64,000 nt of DNA from Hordeum vulgare subsp. vulgare. Taxonomy: Eukaryota > Streptophyta > Magnoliopsida > Poales > Poaceae. The notes under the pieces were generated by a model. The model had not been told where the DNA came from and did no database searches. It saw nothing but the letters and a program-made list of their open reading frames with translations. Location: assembly GCF_904849725.1 (NCBI RefSeq), contig NC_058524.1, positions 349,801,823 through 349,865,822 on the forward strand. Reading direction: 5' to 3'. Shown piece by piece: positions 50,521 through 63,153 of this stretch. The position numbers and the translations under genes were made by a program. The first letter of the stretch is position 1; each line of letters opens with the position of its first letter.

Positions 50521-50839
50521 CATGCCAAGTACGGGTCTACTTTTATTCTTAAGATCAGGACTAGCAATTCTAGAAGCATTATCACAGAAGGAAATAACAT
50601 GTTCATCCAATTCATCAACTAAAAGATCTTTAACTACAGAAATTCTAGGTTCAACCATAATTTCGTCAGAACGTGTAGGTGTTCTAACATAAATTATCCT
50701 AACTACAGAAGAAACCTTAGAGTTCTCTTTAATTCTATCAGGAAAAGGTGGTTTCTCAAAATAAGTAGTCGGAACAACTGGATCAACATTGTAGACAATA
50801 GTTTTATCTTCTTTAATCTCAGGAGGTTTTTTCCTTAAT

Positions 50840-51685
50840 TGCTATAGGAGGATGGTCTTTAAACCACTTCTCCTTAGAAATATTAACATGAGTAGCAAAA
50901 TATAAACAAAGGGAGGCTACTATTTCATAGTCAAGTCCAGGCTTGGTGCTAAATTTCTGAAAGGCATCTGTTTCCATAAAAGATTTAACACAATCAAACT
51001 CAAGATTTATACCTCACTCATTACCTTTGTTGATCTCCCAATCCTTATGGATGCGCTTAATCTTTTAAAGAAGATACCATTTAAATTCAATAGTCTTCTT
51101 CATAAAAGAACCAGTTGAAGAATAATCAATCATATTTCGATCATTATGAGAAAGTCGAGCATAAATTTTTTGAAGAATTATTTTTCTTGAGAGCTCATGA
51201 TTGGGGCACGTGTGAAGCATATACTTGATCCTTCCCAAAGCTTGAGCAATACTTTCTCCTTCACGAGGCCAGAAGTTATAAATATTAATTTTGATCAAGA
51301 TGAACCAAACGCATATGATAAATTTTTGGTGGAACTCCAGTTTCAAATGATTCCAATCCCATGTGTCAGTATCATCACATAGCCTATACCATGTCAATAA
51401 TTTTCCCGCCAAAGATAAAGGGAACACTTTCTTCTTAGCCATGTCTCCAGATAAACCTACAAGCTTAAAAAATCCACAAATTCCATCCACATTAATTAAG
51501 TGCATATCACGATGTTTAGTTCCATCACATGCATAAGGATTAGCTAAAAGTTTCTCAATAAGACGGGCAGGAATTTTATAAACAATATCTTCAATAGCTT
51601 CAGTAGGTGGTGGAGAGGAAACTCTAGTGGTTTTAGGTCAAGGTGAAGATACCCCGAACAAGCCTCTCAAAGGATTACTTTCCAT
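50840..51685 (-). pseudogene. gag: Athila gag
   Basis: An ATG at 51685 begins MESNPLRGLFGVSSP and meets a TGA. The frame continues through IPARLIEKLLANPYACDG into a retrotrans_gag domain: FPLSLAGKLLTWYRL, WNHLKLEFHQKF and GESIAQALGRIKYMLHTCP. Sequence below about 51065 is frame-broken. Gag forms the particle coat. The C-terminal limit, before protease, is uncertain. Confidence 0.75.
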
Positions 51686-51764
51686 AGTGACAAGTAGCAA
51701 TAAATTTCAGCACATAACAAAAAATATTTCCTTGCCAATTTCCACTTACCAAAGGCGTTTCAAT

Positions 51765-51790
51765 CCCCGTCAACGGCGCAAAAAAGAGTC
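51765..51790 (-). other. primer-binding site region (tRNA-Asp type)
   Basis: The minus strand reads TGCGCCGTTGACGGGG shortly after the LTR end. It is two changes from the TGGCGCCGTTGCCGGGGA seen in the element at 57901, which I associate with tRNA-Asp. Confidence 0.7.
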
Positions 51791-51791
51791 T

Positions 51792-53218
51792 TGATGACCC
51801 ACAAGTATAGGGGATCAATCATAGTCCTTTAGATAAGTAAGAGTGTCGAACCCAATGAGGAGTAGAAGGAAATGACAAGTGGTTTTCAGCAAGGTAGTTT
51901 GTGCATGCACGGAAACAAGCGGCAATAGATAGTTTGGTAGCAAGATAATTTGTAGCGACTAACTAGGGACAAATGTAAATAAAGTGCACCAAGATATCCC
52001 AATCCTTTAGAGTGCAAAGGACAGGCCGGAACAAGTACTTACAGTGATGCAAACGTTCTTGAGGACACATGGAATTTCATCTAGTAACTTTCACCATGTT
52101 CTTTTGATTCACGTTCGCTACTTTGATGATTTGATATGTGGGTGGACCTACGCTTGGGTGCTCTTCTTACCTGAACAAGCGTCCCACTTATGATTACCCC
52201 CTCTCGCAAGCATCCGCAACTATGAAAAGAGAATAAAGACAAAGTCTGGCCATAGCAAGAAACATTTGGATCCAAATCAGCCCCTTACAGAATAGCGCAT
52301 AAACTCGGGTTTAAGCTTCTGTCTCTCTAGCAACCCATCATCTAATTACTACTCCACAATGAGTTCCCTTAGTCCCATGAATGGTTAAGTGTCATGTAGT
52401 CGACGTTCACATGACACCACTAAGAGAATCACAACATACATATCATCAAAATACCGAACGAGTACCAAATTCACATGATTACTTATAAAAAGATTTCTCC
52501 CATGTCCTCAAGAACAAAAGTAACTACTCACTCATCATCGTGGTGTTCAAGATCATAGGGGTATTTAATAACCTAAATGATCTGAAAATTTAATAACTCA
52601 AGAGGCAACCCAACTAGCATCAACTACGATAATTAATCAACACTACAAGCCAATCACATGTACTAATCTGAAGTTGTGACACAAAGATTGAATACAAGAG
52701 ATAAACAAGGGTTTGAGATGACGTGGTGTTGTTGATGGTGATGATGAAGATTTGTCCCCATGATGAGAAGGTTGTTGGTGATGACAAAGGCTTCGATTTC
52801 CCCCTCCTGGAAGGAAGTTTCCCCGGCGGAATCTGCTCGCGGGAGAGCAAACATGCTCCTGCTCTAGTTCCGCCTCGTCCCGAAAGTATCTTCATAAATG
52901 TTTTAGGGTAAAATGACTAATAAAAGAGAAGGAGGAGGCAAGACATGGGCCAGGGGCTCCACACAACATCTTTGGCCCAATATTTTTTATATATTCAAAA
53001 TAATTTTGTGTGAAATTTCATCCCATTGGGAGATGTGCGGAATATGTATCTGTGTTGTAGCTTTTTCAGGCCGTGAAATCCAGCTACTCGCATTCTCCCT
53101 CCTTCTTTAATCTTGCATATTAAGAGAGAAAAGGCATTAAAAATACTCCATGAAGTGTTATATTTATCAAAAACTTCATAAATAGCAGAAATAAAACATG
53201 ATGCAAAATGACGTATCA
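51792..53218 (-). mobile_element. 5' LTR of the Athila element
   Basis: The 1427-bp LTR reads TGATACGT...GGGTCATCA on the minus strand. It lacks a 65-bp stretch present in the 3' LTR, deleted between two ATC trinucleotides near 52968. The sequence beyond 53218 starts with fragment D of the Sukkula-like LTR. Confidence 0.85.
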
Positions 53219-56200
53219 ACGACCTCGCCCCAGGACCCGGGCGCCCCCGATCCAAACGCCCTGCACGACCCCGTCCCTGCATTGCCTCGTCCAGATTCGC
53301 CCGAGTAGTAATTTTACTAAGTCCCTAACGTGCCCGTTTTCAGCATGATAGCATTTTGTGGTGATGATATCTTGCAAATCGTGCATCGGATGAAAATAAT
53401 CTTAACATGCTAAATCATCTACATTATGTGCTCTACAACATGGTGGCATTTGCATGCATATTAGGAATCATATACATGATCATAATTCTATTGCAAAAGT
53501 GCATCCCATGGTATGTGAAAATCTGTTATTTTGTTCAAAGTTTTGAGGATGATTGAAACTAATCCGTAGGTCTTTTGCACGTGGTACCATCTTGAGATTT
53601 GTTCAGTGAGTTGTCGACTTTGATGCCATGGTTCTGGTTGACATGTAAATCATCATTAGCTTGTTTGTTTATTTCTTTAAATGTGATATCATGTTAAAAC
53701 TGCCAATCTATTTTCATGAAGTTCCGTTTTGCGAAGCTCGAATTAAGCAAACCATGCCTCTTTTGAATGTGTGACAATGGAGTTATTTGTAATATGCCAT
53801 GTCAATTTGTTATTAGCAGGTTTTCCATGCCATGGATGTCATGTTTAGCTCTAGTTTTCATCATGTGAATATGCCATGAAAAATTTGTTGTTTGAAGGCT
53901 AAAAATAATTCCAAGTTTGGTGAAGGATCGAAATTATGTCTAGAGGGGGGGGGGGTGATTAGACTACTTGCCAAGATAATTTTTTTTCCTTTTCCTAATT
54001 TCAGTTGAGGGGCACTTTTGGCAGTTATGACAAGTCAAGTACACCCTACACATGCAATTCTAAGGGTGTAGCAGCGGAATATAAAACATGCAAGTGTCAA
54101 GTAAAGGAGTATGGTAGCTTGACACGACAATTTTTGGAATGGTTCCAATAGGTAGCGCTATTGCGAGAGTCCATGGAGGGCTCCACCCACAAGGGGCCAT
54201 GAAGAAGCGGCCTTGTCTATTCCACCACGGCTTCCTCCCACGAAGGACTAGCCTTACTCACGGTAGATCTTCACGAAGGTGGCGATCTCCTTGCCCTTAC
54301 AAACATCTTGGTTCAACTCCACAACACGAAGTAGGTGGCTCCCAAGAGACACCTAACCAATCTAGGAGGCACCACCCTCCAAAAGGTAATAGATGTGGTA
54401 GAACGATGAACTCCTTGCTCTTGTGCTTATAAAGATAGTCTCCTCAACACAAAATCTCTCTCACACAGAATAGGCATTGGTAAGAGAGATTGATTTGGTG
54501 GAAAGCAGTTTGGGCAGGCTAGAGATCAAGTTTCAAATGATTGGATTGGAATATCTTGGTCTCAACACATGAGTAGGTGGCTCTCTATAAAAAAATGGAT
54601 CTGGAAATGAAGTGTGTGTTCTGAGTGCTTCCCCCACGAATGAAAGGTGGGTGAAGGGGTATATATAGGTAGCAGAAAAAATCCAACCATTACACCTAAA
54701 GTGACAAACTTGGGGACACCGAAGTCATAAACTCGATGGTACCGACTCACACAAAAGGAAGCAACTTTTGAATCTCGGTGGGAACAATTTACACAACTCG
54801 GTGGCACCGAAAAGGTGGCTAATGGTCCGATGACACAACTCGGTGACACCGATACTAAAACTCAGAAATTCCGATTGTGCACCGAGGCAACAGAAAGATG
54901 GTCACCCTGAACTCGGTAGCACCGATATTGTTTCGGTTGCACCATTTTGGTGGGAATGGCTAGGGTTTTGTCTCAGGTAAAAGTTGGTGGGGCCGAAATA
55001 CAAAAGTTGGTGGCACCGAATTTGAGTATGTGGAATTGGACGGAATGGTTATGTGGGAAAAATGACTCAGTATTTTGGTTGCTAACTTTGAGCACTTGAG
55101 CAACCAATTCATTTTAATACCTTACCCCCTTTTAATAGTATTGGCTTTCCTATGTACTCAAAAGTGATTTCTCACAAATATAAAATGAAGAGTCTTCTAG
55201 CTTGAAGCTTGAGCCAATCTTATTCCTTTCTTGCATCAAGGGGCATCTCCACATCAGCCTTTAGCGAGAGCATCTCTTGAACTTTTCTGAAATATAGTTG
55301 GATAAACATATTAGTCCAATGATGCATATGTTGCGATCAATTATCAAAACCACCCTAGGGAGCAATTGTGCTTTCATCTGGAATCTGCTATATTTTGTTG
55401 CTTTGTTTCCATGCCTTTAGCAAGTGATCTACAATCCCTTTGTGGTTGGTGCAATGGGGGAATTGTAAAGGATGTTATCCTATGTTAGTTTGTGCCATTA
55501 GTTTTCAAGTATAGGTTTTGCATCATAGTTAATTTTGATGGCAAAATGAAAATCTGATAAAACTAGCGTTCCTTACACCATGTTAATTTTCAAAGTGTGA
55601 GAATGTGCTTAGTTCTAATTGCCATGTGGGGTGGTAGCTAGCCATGATTGTGTGCATAATCAGACCTTGTTAGTATGGGATGAAATGAAGTGCAACATGC
55701 CTACTACCATGTTATAGATTTTCATGCCATTATAAGTCGCGAAGAATATGTTTTTCTTGTTGTCAATATGCCTTCATAATAAAACTGCTATGTTAAAAAA
55801 CGGTTATTTTAACTAAGTCCCAAACTATGTTCAAGTAGCCATCTTGTGAGCTCATTTCCTAGTGATCCATGCTTCTATTCAATTTATTGTCATGAGATGA
55901 ATTATTGTGCTTCACGTAAACTACTACCCCGTGTCTTAATTATGCATTTTAGAATCCTGTAGCCTGATGTTTTGGTTTGTGTAAAATGCCATGTTGTTGT
56001 TTTAGGCAGATTATCACTATATCTTGTATTGGGTGTACTTGTATAACCGTTGCTCCTTTTTGAACATGCCATATATGAAACTTGCCTAGAATTTCATGTA
56101 GTTTCATAATATCTTGTTGCATCCATGATTTGGTATGTTTGTGGTTGTCATCTGCATACATTTTGCATACATAGCATATGGGGTCATCGTGTGTTGGTCA

Positions 56201-57900
56201 TATCCTTTAGATCGTAGCTCCGTTTTAGATTATATATATATATATGTAAATCTACTAGAATGACGTGTAGAATCACATGGTGCCCTTTATTTTCCTGTAT
56301 AACAAATGTAAAATGTGTTTAGTTAAGATCTGGACAATTTCGAAATTAACATATGGGGTCACTTCGGAAATACTTATAGTTGTTTCCGACCTCATTTAAC
56401 TGCCTAGATATATAGTTTATTTATACTTCACCTCTTGCATGTTAATAAAATTTAATATTGTTGTGTACCTGAATGAGAGTGAACTAAGTGATTCCAATGT
56501 GGAGTTTCGTCAATATGCAACTCATTGCATATTGAAGTTCACTTAATGTGTAGTATTTATTGTAGTGCTTTCTCATGCCTAGCGTAATCGTATGGACATG
56601 CATCATATTTGAGTGTGCATCATGTCATGAATCCGTAGTGGTGTTATCGTGTGTTGATTGTTTGTTTCTGGATTGCTTCTTCTCGATAGAGTTCCGCAAG
56701 CGTGTCGGAGGGTGAGGATTCGTTCGACTATGTTGGTTCGTCTACTTCACAGATTTGTTCTTCTTGCAAGTGGGATCTCAGGCAAGATGACCCTTTCCCT
56801 AGATACCACTACTATCATTGGTTTGCTAGTTGTCTCGCTTCTATCGTTATGTCTCATTTCCTACCACCTGAGTATCAAGCCTCCAAACATTGCCCTGAAA
56901 AGCCTTTAACTCCCCTCCACATCCTAGCAAAACTTTGTTTGGCTATGTTACCGCTTGCTCGACCCTTATTATCGTGTTGCTAGTTACAGGTGCAAGTCGT
57001 TTTCCATGTGACAACATGGATATCTTAAGATATCACAATATTATTGCTATTTAATTTAATGCACATGTATACTTGGTAAAAGGTGGAAGGCATGGCCATT
57101 TGCTCCGTGTTTGGTTCGACCGTTGCCGCCATAGATACGTGTATATCAATGTTCTGTTCCATATTGAGTGCACCAAACATGCTTGGTGTTGTTATGGGGA
57201 ACCCCTTGATTTTTGTTTTGGGATAAAAGTCTTCTAGCAAGGGCCAACATTGGTACTACATTTGCCTAATAACTAATAAACTTGCATAGGGACTTTCGAG
57301 ACCCCGTAGATTAATCAACAACCCGAGTCAGTGCTCCTCATGAGTATTGGTCCAACCCAGAGCAGCTTATTAACGCTGCCCGGGGCAACTTAGGGATTGG
57401 CCGCTCATCTGTCAAGCCCTGAGAATGAGATACACATCTCTTATAGGGTTTGTCGACACGTTGTGCGGTCTTGCTGGATTTGTTTTACCTTTCTCGAATG
57501 TCTTGGGCACCGGGCCTCCAAGGGTACTTTGGGCTATCTCGAGGTTGAGATTTTCCACAAGGATTCCGAGGAGACTATGGGTTTTCCCTGGTTGAGGTTT
57601 TCCTCACAGCTTGTGGCTAGTTTGTGATGGATGAGTTGGAGCACCCATGCAGGGTTAAATCTTTCAGAAAGTCATGCCCGCGGTTATGTGCCAACTTGGA
57701 AATTTTGTTTAACACCCGGTCATAGCAAACTTGAAGTAAACTCAATTAAAACATTCCAACTCTATGCCTAGCCTTGACTGTATCTACTCGTGAGTTCTAA
57801 TCCAAGACAGGACATGGTGGGGTTATGCCTGACTCGTAAGTAGGTGTTCAGGGTCACTTCTTGATCATTATTAGTTCATGGCTATTTATGCATAGTTCAC
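53219..57900 (+). mobile_element. Sukkula-like long LTR fragment D, hosting a solo Copia LTR
   Basis: It has the same orientation as fragment A and aligns with it from the GTGCATCGGATGAAAAT block (53383) onward. The left end is cut at the Athila element. At right it stops at 57900, where the next Gypsy LTR starts, so the last ~0.8 kb of LTR is displaced or lost. It contains a TATATATATATATATG dinucleotide run at about 56227. It preserves the empty site of the solo LTR present in fragment A. Confidence 0.75.
53921..55376 (-). mobile_element. solo LTR of the Ty1/Copia family (copy 2)
   Basis: The 1456-bp LTR starts TGAAGGATCG and ends GCTTTCA. It is flanked by TTTGG (53916-53920) and TCTGG (55377-55381), a 4-of-5 target duplication. 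It carries an 11-G run at 53945-53955, the TATA box near 54658 (minus strand) and the same TCGGTG/CACCGA cluster at 54700-55020. Confidence 0.85.
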
Positions 57901-59497
57901 TGATACGTCTCCGTCGTATCTACTTTTCCGAACTCTTTTGCCCTTGTTTTGGACTCTAATTTGCATGATTTGAATGGAACTAACCCGGACTGACGCTGTT
58001 TTCAGCAGAATTGCCATGGTGTTGTTTTTGTGCAGAAATAAAAGTTCTCGGAATGTCCTGAAAATTTACGGAGATTTTTTCTGGAATAAAAGAAAAATAC
58101 CTGCTCAAAGATCCACCCGAGGGGGCGTGCCAGTGGGCCACAAGCCCACACGCTGCAGCCACCCCCTACGCCGCGCCGTGCAGGCTTGTGGGTCCCACGT
58201 GGCACCACCACCCCCAAGCTCAGCTCTATATCTTCCGTCTCGCCCGGAAACAAATCAGAGAGAAGGTTTCATCGCGTTTTGTGATACGAAGGCGCCGCCA
58301 CATCCTGTTCTTCATCTGGAGGGCAGATCTGGAGTCCGTTTCGGGCTCCGGAGAGGGGAAATCATCGCCATCGTCATCATCAACCTTTCTCCATCGACAA
58401 TTCCATGATGGTCTTCATCGTTCATGAGTAATCTCATCGTAGGTTTGCTGGACAGTGATGAGTTGGATGAGATCTATCATGTAATCGAGTTAGTTCTTGA
58501 CGGGGATTGATCCCTAGTATCCACTATGTTCTAGATTGATGTTGCTACTACTTGGCTATGCTTAATGCTTTTCACTAGGGCCCGAGTGCCCTGATTTCAG
58601 ATCTGAACCTATTATGTTGTCGCCAATATATGTGTATTTTAGATCCTATCTTGCAAGTAGTAGTCACCTACTATGTGTTATGACCCGGCAACCCCGGAGT
58701 GACAATAGCCGAAACCACTCCCGGAGATGACCATAGTATGAGGAGTTCATGTATTCACCGCGTGTTAATGCGTTGGTCCGGTTCTTTATTAAAAGGAGAC
58801 CCTTAGTATCCCGTAGTTTCCATTAGGACCCCGCTGCCACGGGAGGGATGGACAATAGATGTCATGCAAGTTCTTTTCCGTAAGCACGTATGACTACATA
58901 CGGAATACATGCCTACATTAGATTGACGAACGGGAGCTAGTTACTTATCTCTCCGTGTTATAGCTGTTACATGATGAATCACATCCGTCATACTCATCCA
59001 TCACCGATCCACTGCCTACGAGTCTTATACTACTGGTTCTCGCTACGTTACTTTGTCTTGGCTTGTCCCTTGCTACAAAAGGGATTGGGCCACTTTGCTG
59101 CTACTGTTGCTACTGCCGTCACTTTGCTGCTGCTGCTACTACTGTTCCTTGCTACTTCGGTGTTACTTATTGCAAGACCTCTTCTGGAGCCGTAGCCGGG
59201 GAAGCATTCTTCTCAAGAATAATCCCCCGTCAACGTGCTTTTTACTGGCTCCATTGATACAAAAGTTAGGAATAGTCTGCCTTGTCAACAGATCGTTTCT
59301 GGCACCGTTGCTATCATACTACTTTGCTACTGATACTTTGCTTACAGACACTAATCTTTTAGGTGTGGTTGAATCTGACACACTCAGCTGCTAATACTTG
59401 AGAATATTCTTTCGCTTCCTTAGTGTGAACCAACAAATTTGGGTTGAATACTCTACCCTCGAAAACTACTGCGATCCCATATGCTTTTGGGACATCA
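57901..59497 (+). mobile_element. 5' LTR of the right-hand Athila-type element
   Basis: The 1597-bp LTR starts TGATACGTCTCC and ends TGGGACATCA. A TATA-like CTCTATATC lies at about 58223. Near its 3' part it contains two degenerate copies of the primer-binding site (59185 and 59300). Confidence 0.85.
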
Positions 59498-59507
59498 AGG
59501 CTTTTTC

Positions 59508-59525
59508 TGGCGCCGTTGCCGGGGA
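59508..59525 (+). other. primer-binding site (tRNA-Asp type)
   Basis: TGGCGCCGTTGCCGGGGA lies 10 bases after the LTR end. It is the usual sequence in Athila and related Gypsy elements. Confidence 0.8.
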
Positions 59526-59575
59526 AGCACAGCTATATTCTCTGAGTCACTTGGGATTGACGTCTGCTGATCACT

Positions 59576-62275
59576 ATGAGGAATCCGAAAGATCCAAGAA
59601 CTAAAATCTTGCCTTCCACTACAAGGAGAGGTAAGGAACTGCCATCTAGCTCTGCACTTGATTCACCTTCAGTTTTGAGTAAGTTTGAGACTTTGCCTCC
59701 TGCAAGAAATCTTGATATGTCCCCTGTGCTTGATGATGCTACTTCTGCTTCCCATGATGCTTATGATGCTATGCTTGATACTATGCCTGGTGATGCTATG
59801 CTTGATACTATGTGTGATGATGCTATGCTTGATACTATGCCTGATGATGCTATGCCTGATACTGCTTTGCCACTAGGTGCATTCCTTGATGCACAAATTG
59901 CTAGAGTTGCTGCTAGATGTGATGCTACTTATGAAACTGCTCATGCCAATGAAGTAGAACCTGCTACTATGCCTGAATTTCCTGTTATGCCTGATACACG
60001 CTATGTTATGGAGGGAGAGATAGCTGAGGATTTTCTTGTGTGTAAGGATAGCTATGATGTTGAGAAACTTCTGCGCAAGTGGAAACAAAAATCTCTGAAC
60101 GCTAGGATGAAATACGACCCGAAGTTTGCCACTTCGCCTATCTTTGTGACCGATAAGGATTATGAATTCTCTGTCAACCCTGAGTTAATCACTCTGGTCG
60201 AATCTGATCCTTTTCACGGTTACGAGTCTAAAACGGTTGTAGCCCATCTTACCAAACTGCACGATATAGCCACCCTATTCACTAGTGAGGAAAAGATCCG
60301 CCACTACTATATGCTCAAGCTGTTTCCTTTCTTGCTAAAGGATGATGCTAAGACCTGGTTCACTTCTCTTGCTCCTGGTTGTGTCCGTAGCCCCCAGGAT
60401 ATGGTCTACTACTTCTCAGAAAAATATTTCCCTGCCCTCAAGAAGCAAGCTGCCTTGCAGGAAATATACAACTTTGCTCAAGCTGAAGAAGAGAGTCTCC
60501 CACAAGCTTGGGGGAGGCTCATCCAGCTACTGAATGCTTTGCCTAATCACCCTCTTGAGAAGAATGAGATACTTGATATCTTCTATACTTACCGATTCTT
60601 CTAAAGACCACCTAGATAGTTGTGCCGGTAGTGTTTTTAGGGAACAAACCGTAGAACAGGCTAGGATTCTACTGAATAACATCTTGTGCAATGAGAATGC
60701 TTGGACTATTCCCGAACCACCTCCTAAGCCAACTCCGAAGAAAAGAGTATTCTATTCCTCAGTCCTGAAGATATGCAAGAAGCCAAGAAATCTATGCGAG
60801 AGAAAGGCATTAAATCTGAAGATGTCAAAAATCTACCACCTATCAAAGAGATCCATGGTCTCGATAACCCGATACAGGTAGTAGAAGTAAATTCTCCGTG
60901 TAGGTTTGATGAGATTGATATTCCTTTTGATAAACCTGCTAGCTTATGCATGGATGAATTTGATAACTTTGTTGCCAAACAACAGAGTTTCAATGATTAT
61001 GTTAGCACAGAATTGGAAAAGAATGCTCGTGTGCTTAGTCATTTAAGTGCTTGTGTAGACAGAAATGTCAATGATCTTAAGCTCTTGAGTAAGCATGCCT
61101 CTATGGTTACTACTCACGTGGAACAAGTACTTAAAGCTCAGAATGACTTGCTCAATGAGTTGAATGAAAATTCTGCTAGAGTCGTCACTAGAGGCGGTAG
61201 AATGACCCAAGAACCTCTGTATCCTGAGGGTCATCCGAACATAATTGAACAACATTCTCAAGGAGTTAGCACTGATGCTACTACAACCCTAGAGAGAAGA
61301 AGAAAGATGATAGGAACTTGCACGCTAGCAACCCTGTTGCTGCTACACCTGAGAGTCCAAATGATGCCTCTATCTCTGATGCTAAAACACAATGTGGTGA
61401 TGAACATGAGCCTAATGATAATATCAATAGTAATGTTCATGAAGATGCTCAACCTAGCAATGAAAAGGATGTGGAGATTGAACATGTTGATCTTGATAAC
61501 CCACAGCCTAAGAATAAGAGATACGATAAGAATGACTTCACTGCTATGAAGCATGGTAAAGAAAGGGAACCATGGGTTCATAAACCTATGCCCTTTCCTC
61601 CTAAACCATCCAAGAAAAAGGATGATGAGGATTTTGAGCAATTCGTTGAAATGATCAGACCTGTCTTTCTGCAAATGCGTTTGACAGATATGCTCAAAAT
61701 GTCTCCGTATGCTAAGTACATGAAAGATATTGTGACTAATAAGAGGAGGATACCTGAGGTTGAGATTTCCACCATGCTTGCTAATTACACTTTCAAGGGT
61801 GGAACTCCTAAGAAACTAGGTGATCCCGGTGTGCCCACTATACATTGCTCCATTAAAGGCAACTACGTTAGAACTGCGTTGTGCGACCTTGGAGCCGGTG
61901 TTAGTGTTATGCCTATCTCTCTCTATCGTAGACTTGAACTGGATAAGTTGACACTCACTAAAATCTCTCTGCAAATGGCCGACAAATCAACTGCTTTCCC
62001 TATCGGCATTTGAGAGGATGTGCCTATTGTGGTTGCTAACACCACTATCTTAACATACTTTGTTATCTTGGATATTCCCGAGGACGATGCCATGGCTGTC
62101 ATCCTCGGAAGACCCTTTTTAAACACTGTAGGGGCTGTTATAGATTGCAACAAAGGCAATGTCACTTTCCATGTCAATGGTAATGAGCATACGATGCACT
62201 TTCCGAAGAAAACAATATCGAGTACATTGCATCAATGCTATCGAAAAAACTTCATCGATTCTAATCGGGAGCTTT
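59576..62275 (+). pseudogene. gag: gag-protease polyprotein, frameshifted
   Basis: An ATG at 59576 starts an open frame of 342 codons with a repetitive N-terminus and a gag domain (KLHDIATLFTSEEKIRHYYM, FLLKDDAKTWFTSL, VYYFSEKYFPALKKQ). Frame breaks occur near 60595, 60750 and 61300. The protease has the active site LCDLGAGVSVMPISLY (about 61885-61930) and flap VILGRPFLNT (about 62098). A TGA at 62011-62013 separates them, and the frame ends at 62274-62276. The region between gag and protease is charged and probably includes the nucleocapsid. With three shifts and one nonsense codon it cannot make a full product. Confidence 0.85.
59765..59872 (+). repeat. 27-bp in-frame minisatellite in gag
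   Basis: Four units at 59765, 59792, 59819 and 59846 encode DAMLDTMPG, DAMLDTMCD, DAMLDTMPD and DAMPDTALP. The step of 27 keeps the gag frame. Confidence 0.9.
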
Positions 62276-62276
62276 G

Positions 62277-62529
62277 AATGCCCTATTCCTCATGTCAAGA
62301 TGAAGTATGATTTGCTTGTTGGGGAGATACACATCCCCATTGAGGTGACCTAGTGACTATTCGAAAATTCTCCATTCTCTTTTGCGATTCGAGAAAGTTT
62401 TGTCTAGGGGATTTGATCAACCCCATTGACGGATTTCTTTCGATTACCATGAGATGGATGAATAGAGGAGTCACAAACCTCTGTTCCAAGCTTTCACCTT
62501 CGGTTGCTTAGAAGAAAAATGATAGGTTT
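62277..62529 (+). other. spacer after protease
   Basis: Where RT would be expected in an autonomous relative there is only about 250 bp without coding motifs. Confidence 0.6.
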
Positions 62530-62790
62530 AGTTTAGTTTTCCTTGTTTTCTGTTTTAGTGTCCGGTAGAAAAGTACCCCGAGAATAAAAGTTCTCCGAAC
62601 ATTGTGAAAATCAAGTATGATTTTTTCTGGATTTTTTGAAAAATACTAGGACAAAGAGTCTGTTTGGGGGCCACACCAGTGGGCCACAAGCCCTAGGGGC
62701 GCGGGCACCCCCTGGCTGCGCCACGCAGACTTGTGGGGCCTACAGGCACCCCCTCCACTCATTCTTGCTCTCGTCAGCTTCTCCTACCTC
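62530..62790 (+). promoter_or_regulatory. LTR-like promoter copy inside the right-hand element
   Basis: Motifs in the same order as LTR 58030-58235: AATAAAAGTTCTC, GATTTTTTCTGGA, AAAAATAC and an identical 18-mer CCAGTGGGCCACAAGCCC (62676-62693 and 58130-58147), then GGCACCCCC-type sequence. The TATA-like box of the LTR is not preserved at the aligned place. It lies about 370-620 bp upstream of the ORF at 63154. Confidence 0.65.
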
Positions 62791-63153
62791 CAGAAAAAAT
62801 CATTTCGCAGCTCAAACCCGTGTTCTTGCTCCTCTTGCCGGGATTTTCGATCCCTTTGCTCAAATCACCGTTCTCCGAAATGCTTTGGGGAAATTACTCC
62901 TTGGTAAGTGATTCCTCCATTGGTCCAATTATTTTTTGCTCTAGTGCCTTATACTCCGCGTATTTTTGTTGCCTTGGTGACCATGTGCTTGAGCTTTGCA
63001 TGCTGGTTCTAGCTGGTCCCAAGTAGTTCTGATGCCTAATATGGCCTCTAGGCACTTGTGGGAGTAGTTGCGACAAGTTTCATTGAGCCTTATTCACTTC
63101 TCCTTAGAATCACTAAAAAATTCAGAAATTTTTAGAGATAGAAAAGGGAAAAG
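62791..63153 (+). other. leader of the extra ORF
   Basis: Pyrimidine-rich at first, then mixed sequence without domains. GGTAAGTGATT at 62904 is a good splice-donor match; a TTTTTGTTGCCTTG stretch follows at 62966, but I cannot define an acceptor, so an intron in the leader is only possible. Confidence 0.35.

Larger units (their letters stand above)
43769..53218 (-). mobile_element. Athila-lineage Ty3/Gypsy element, decayed
   Basis: A nearly complete minus-strand element with 5' LTR, tRNA-Asp-type primer site, gag, protease, RT, RNase H, integrase, an extra 3' ORF, a polypurine tract and a truncated 3' LTR. RT motifs such as VSPVHCVPKKGGITVVPN and FMDDFSV are typical of the Athila lineage (WHAM-type in Triticeae, from memory). 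The 3' LTR is cut by about 0.5 kb at 43768, so no target duplication can be tested. Many stops and frameshifts show the element is dead. Confidence 0.8.
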
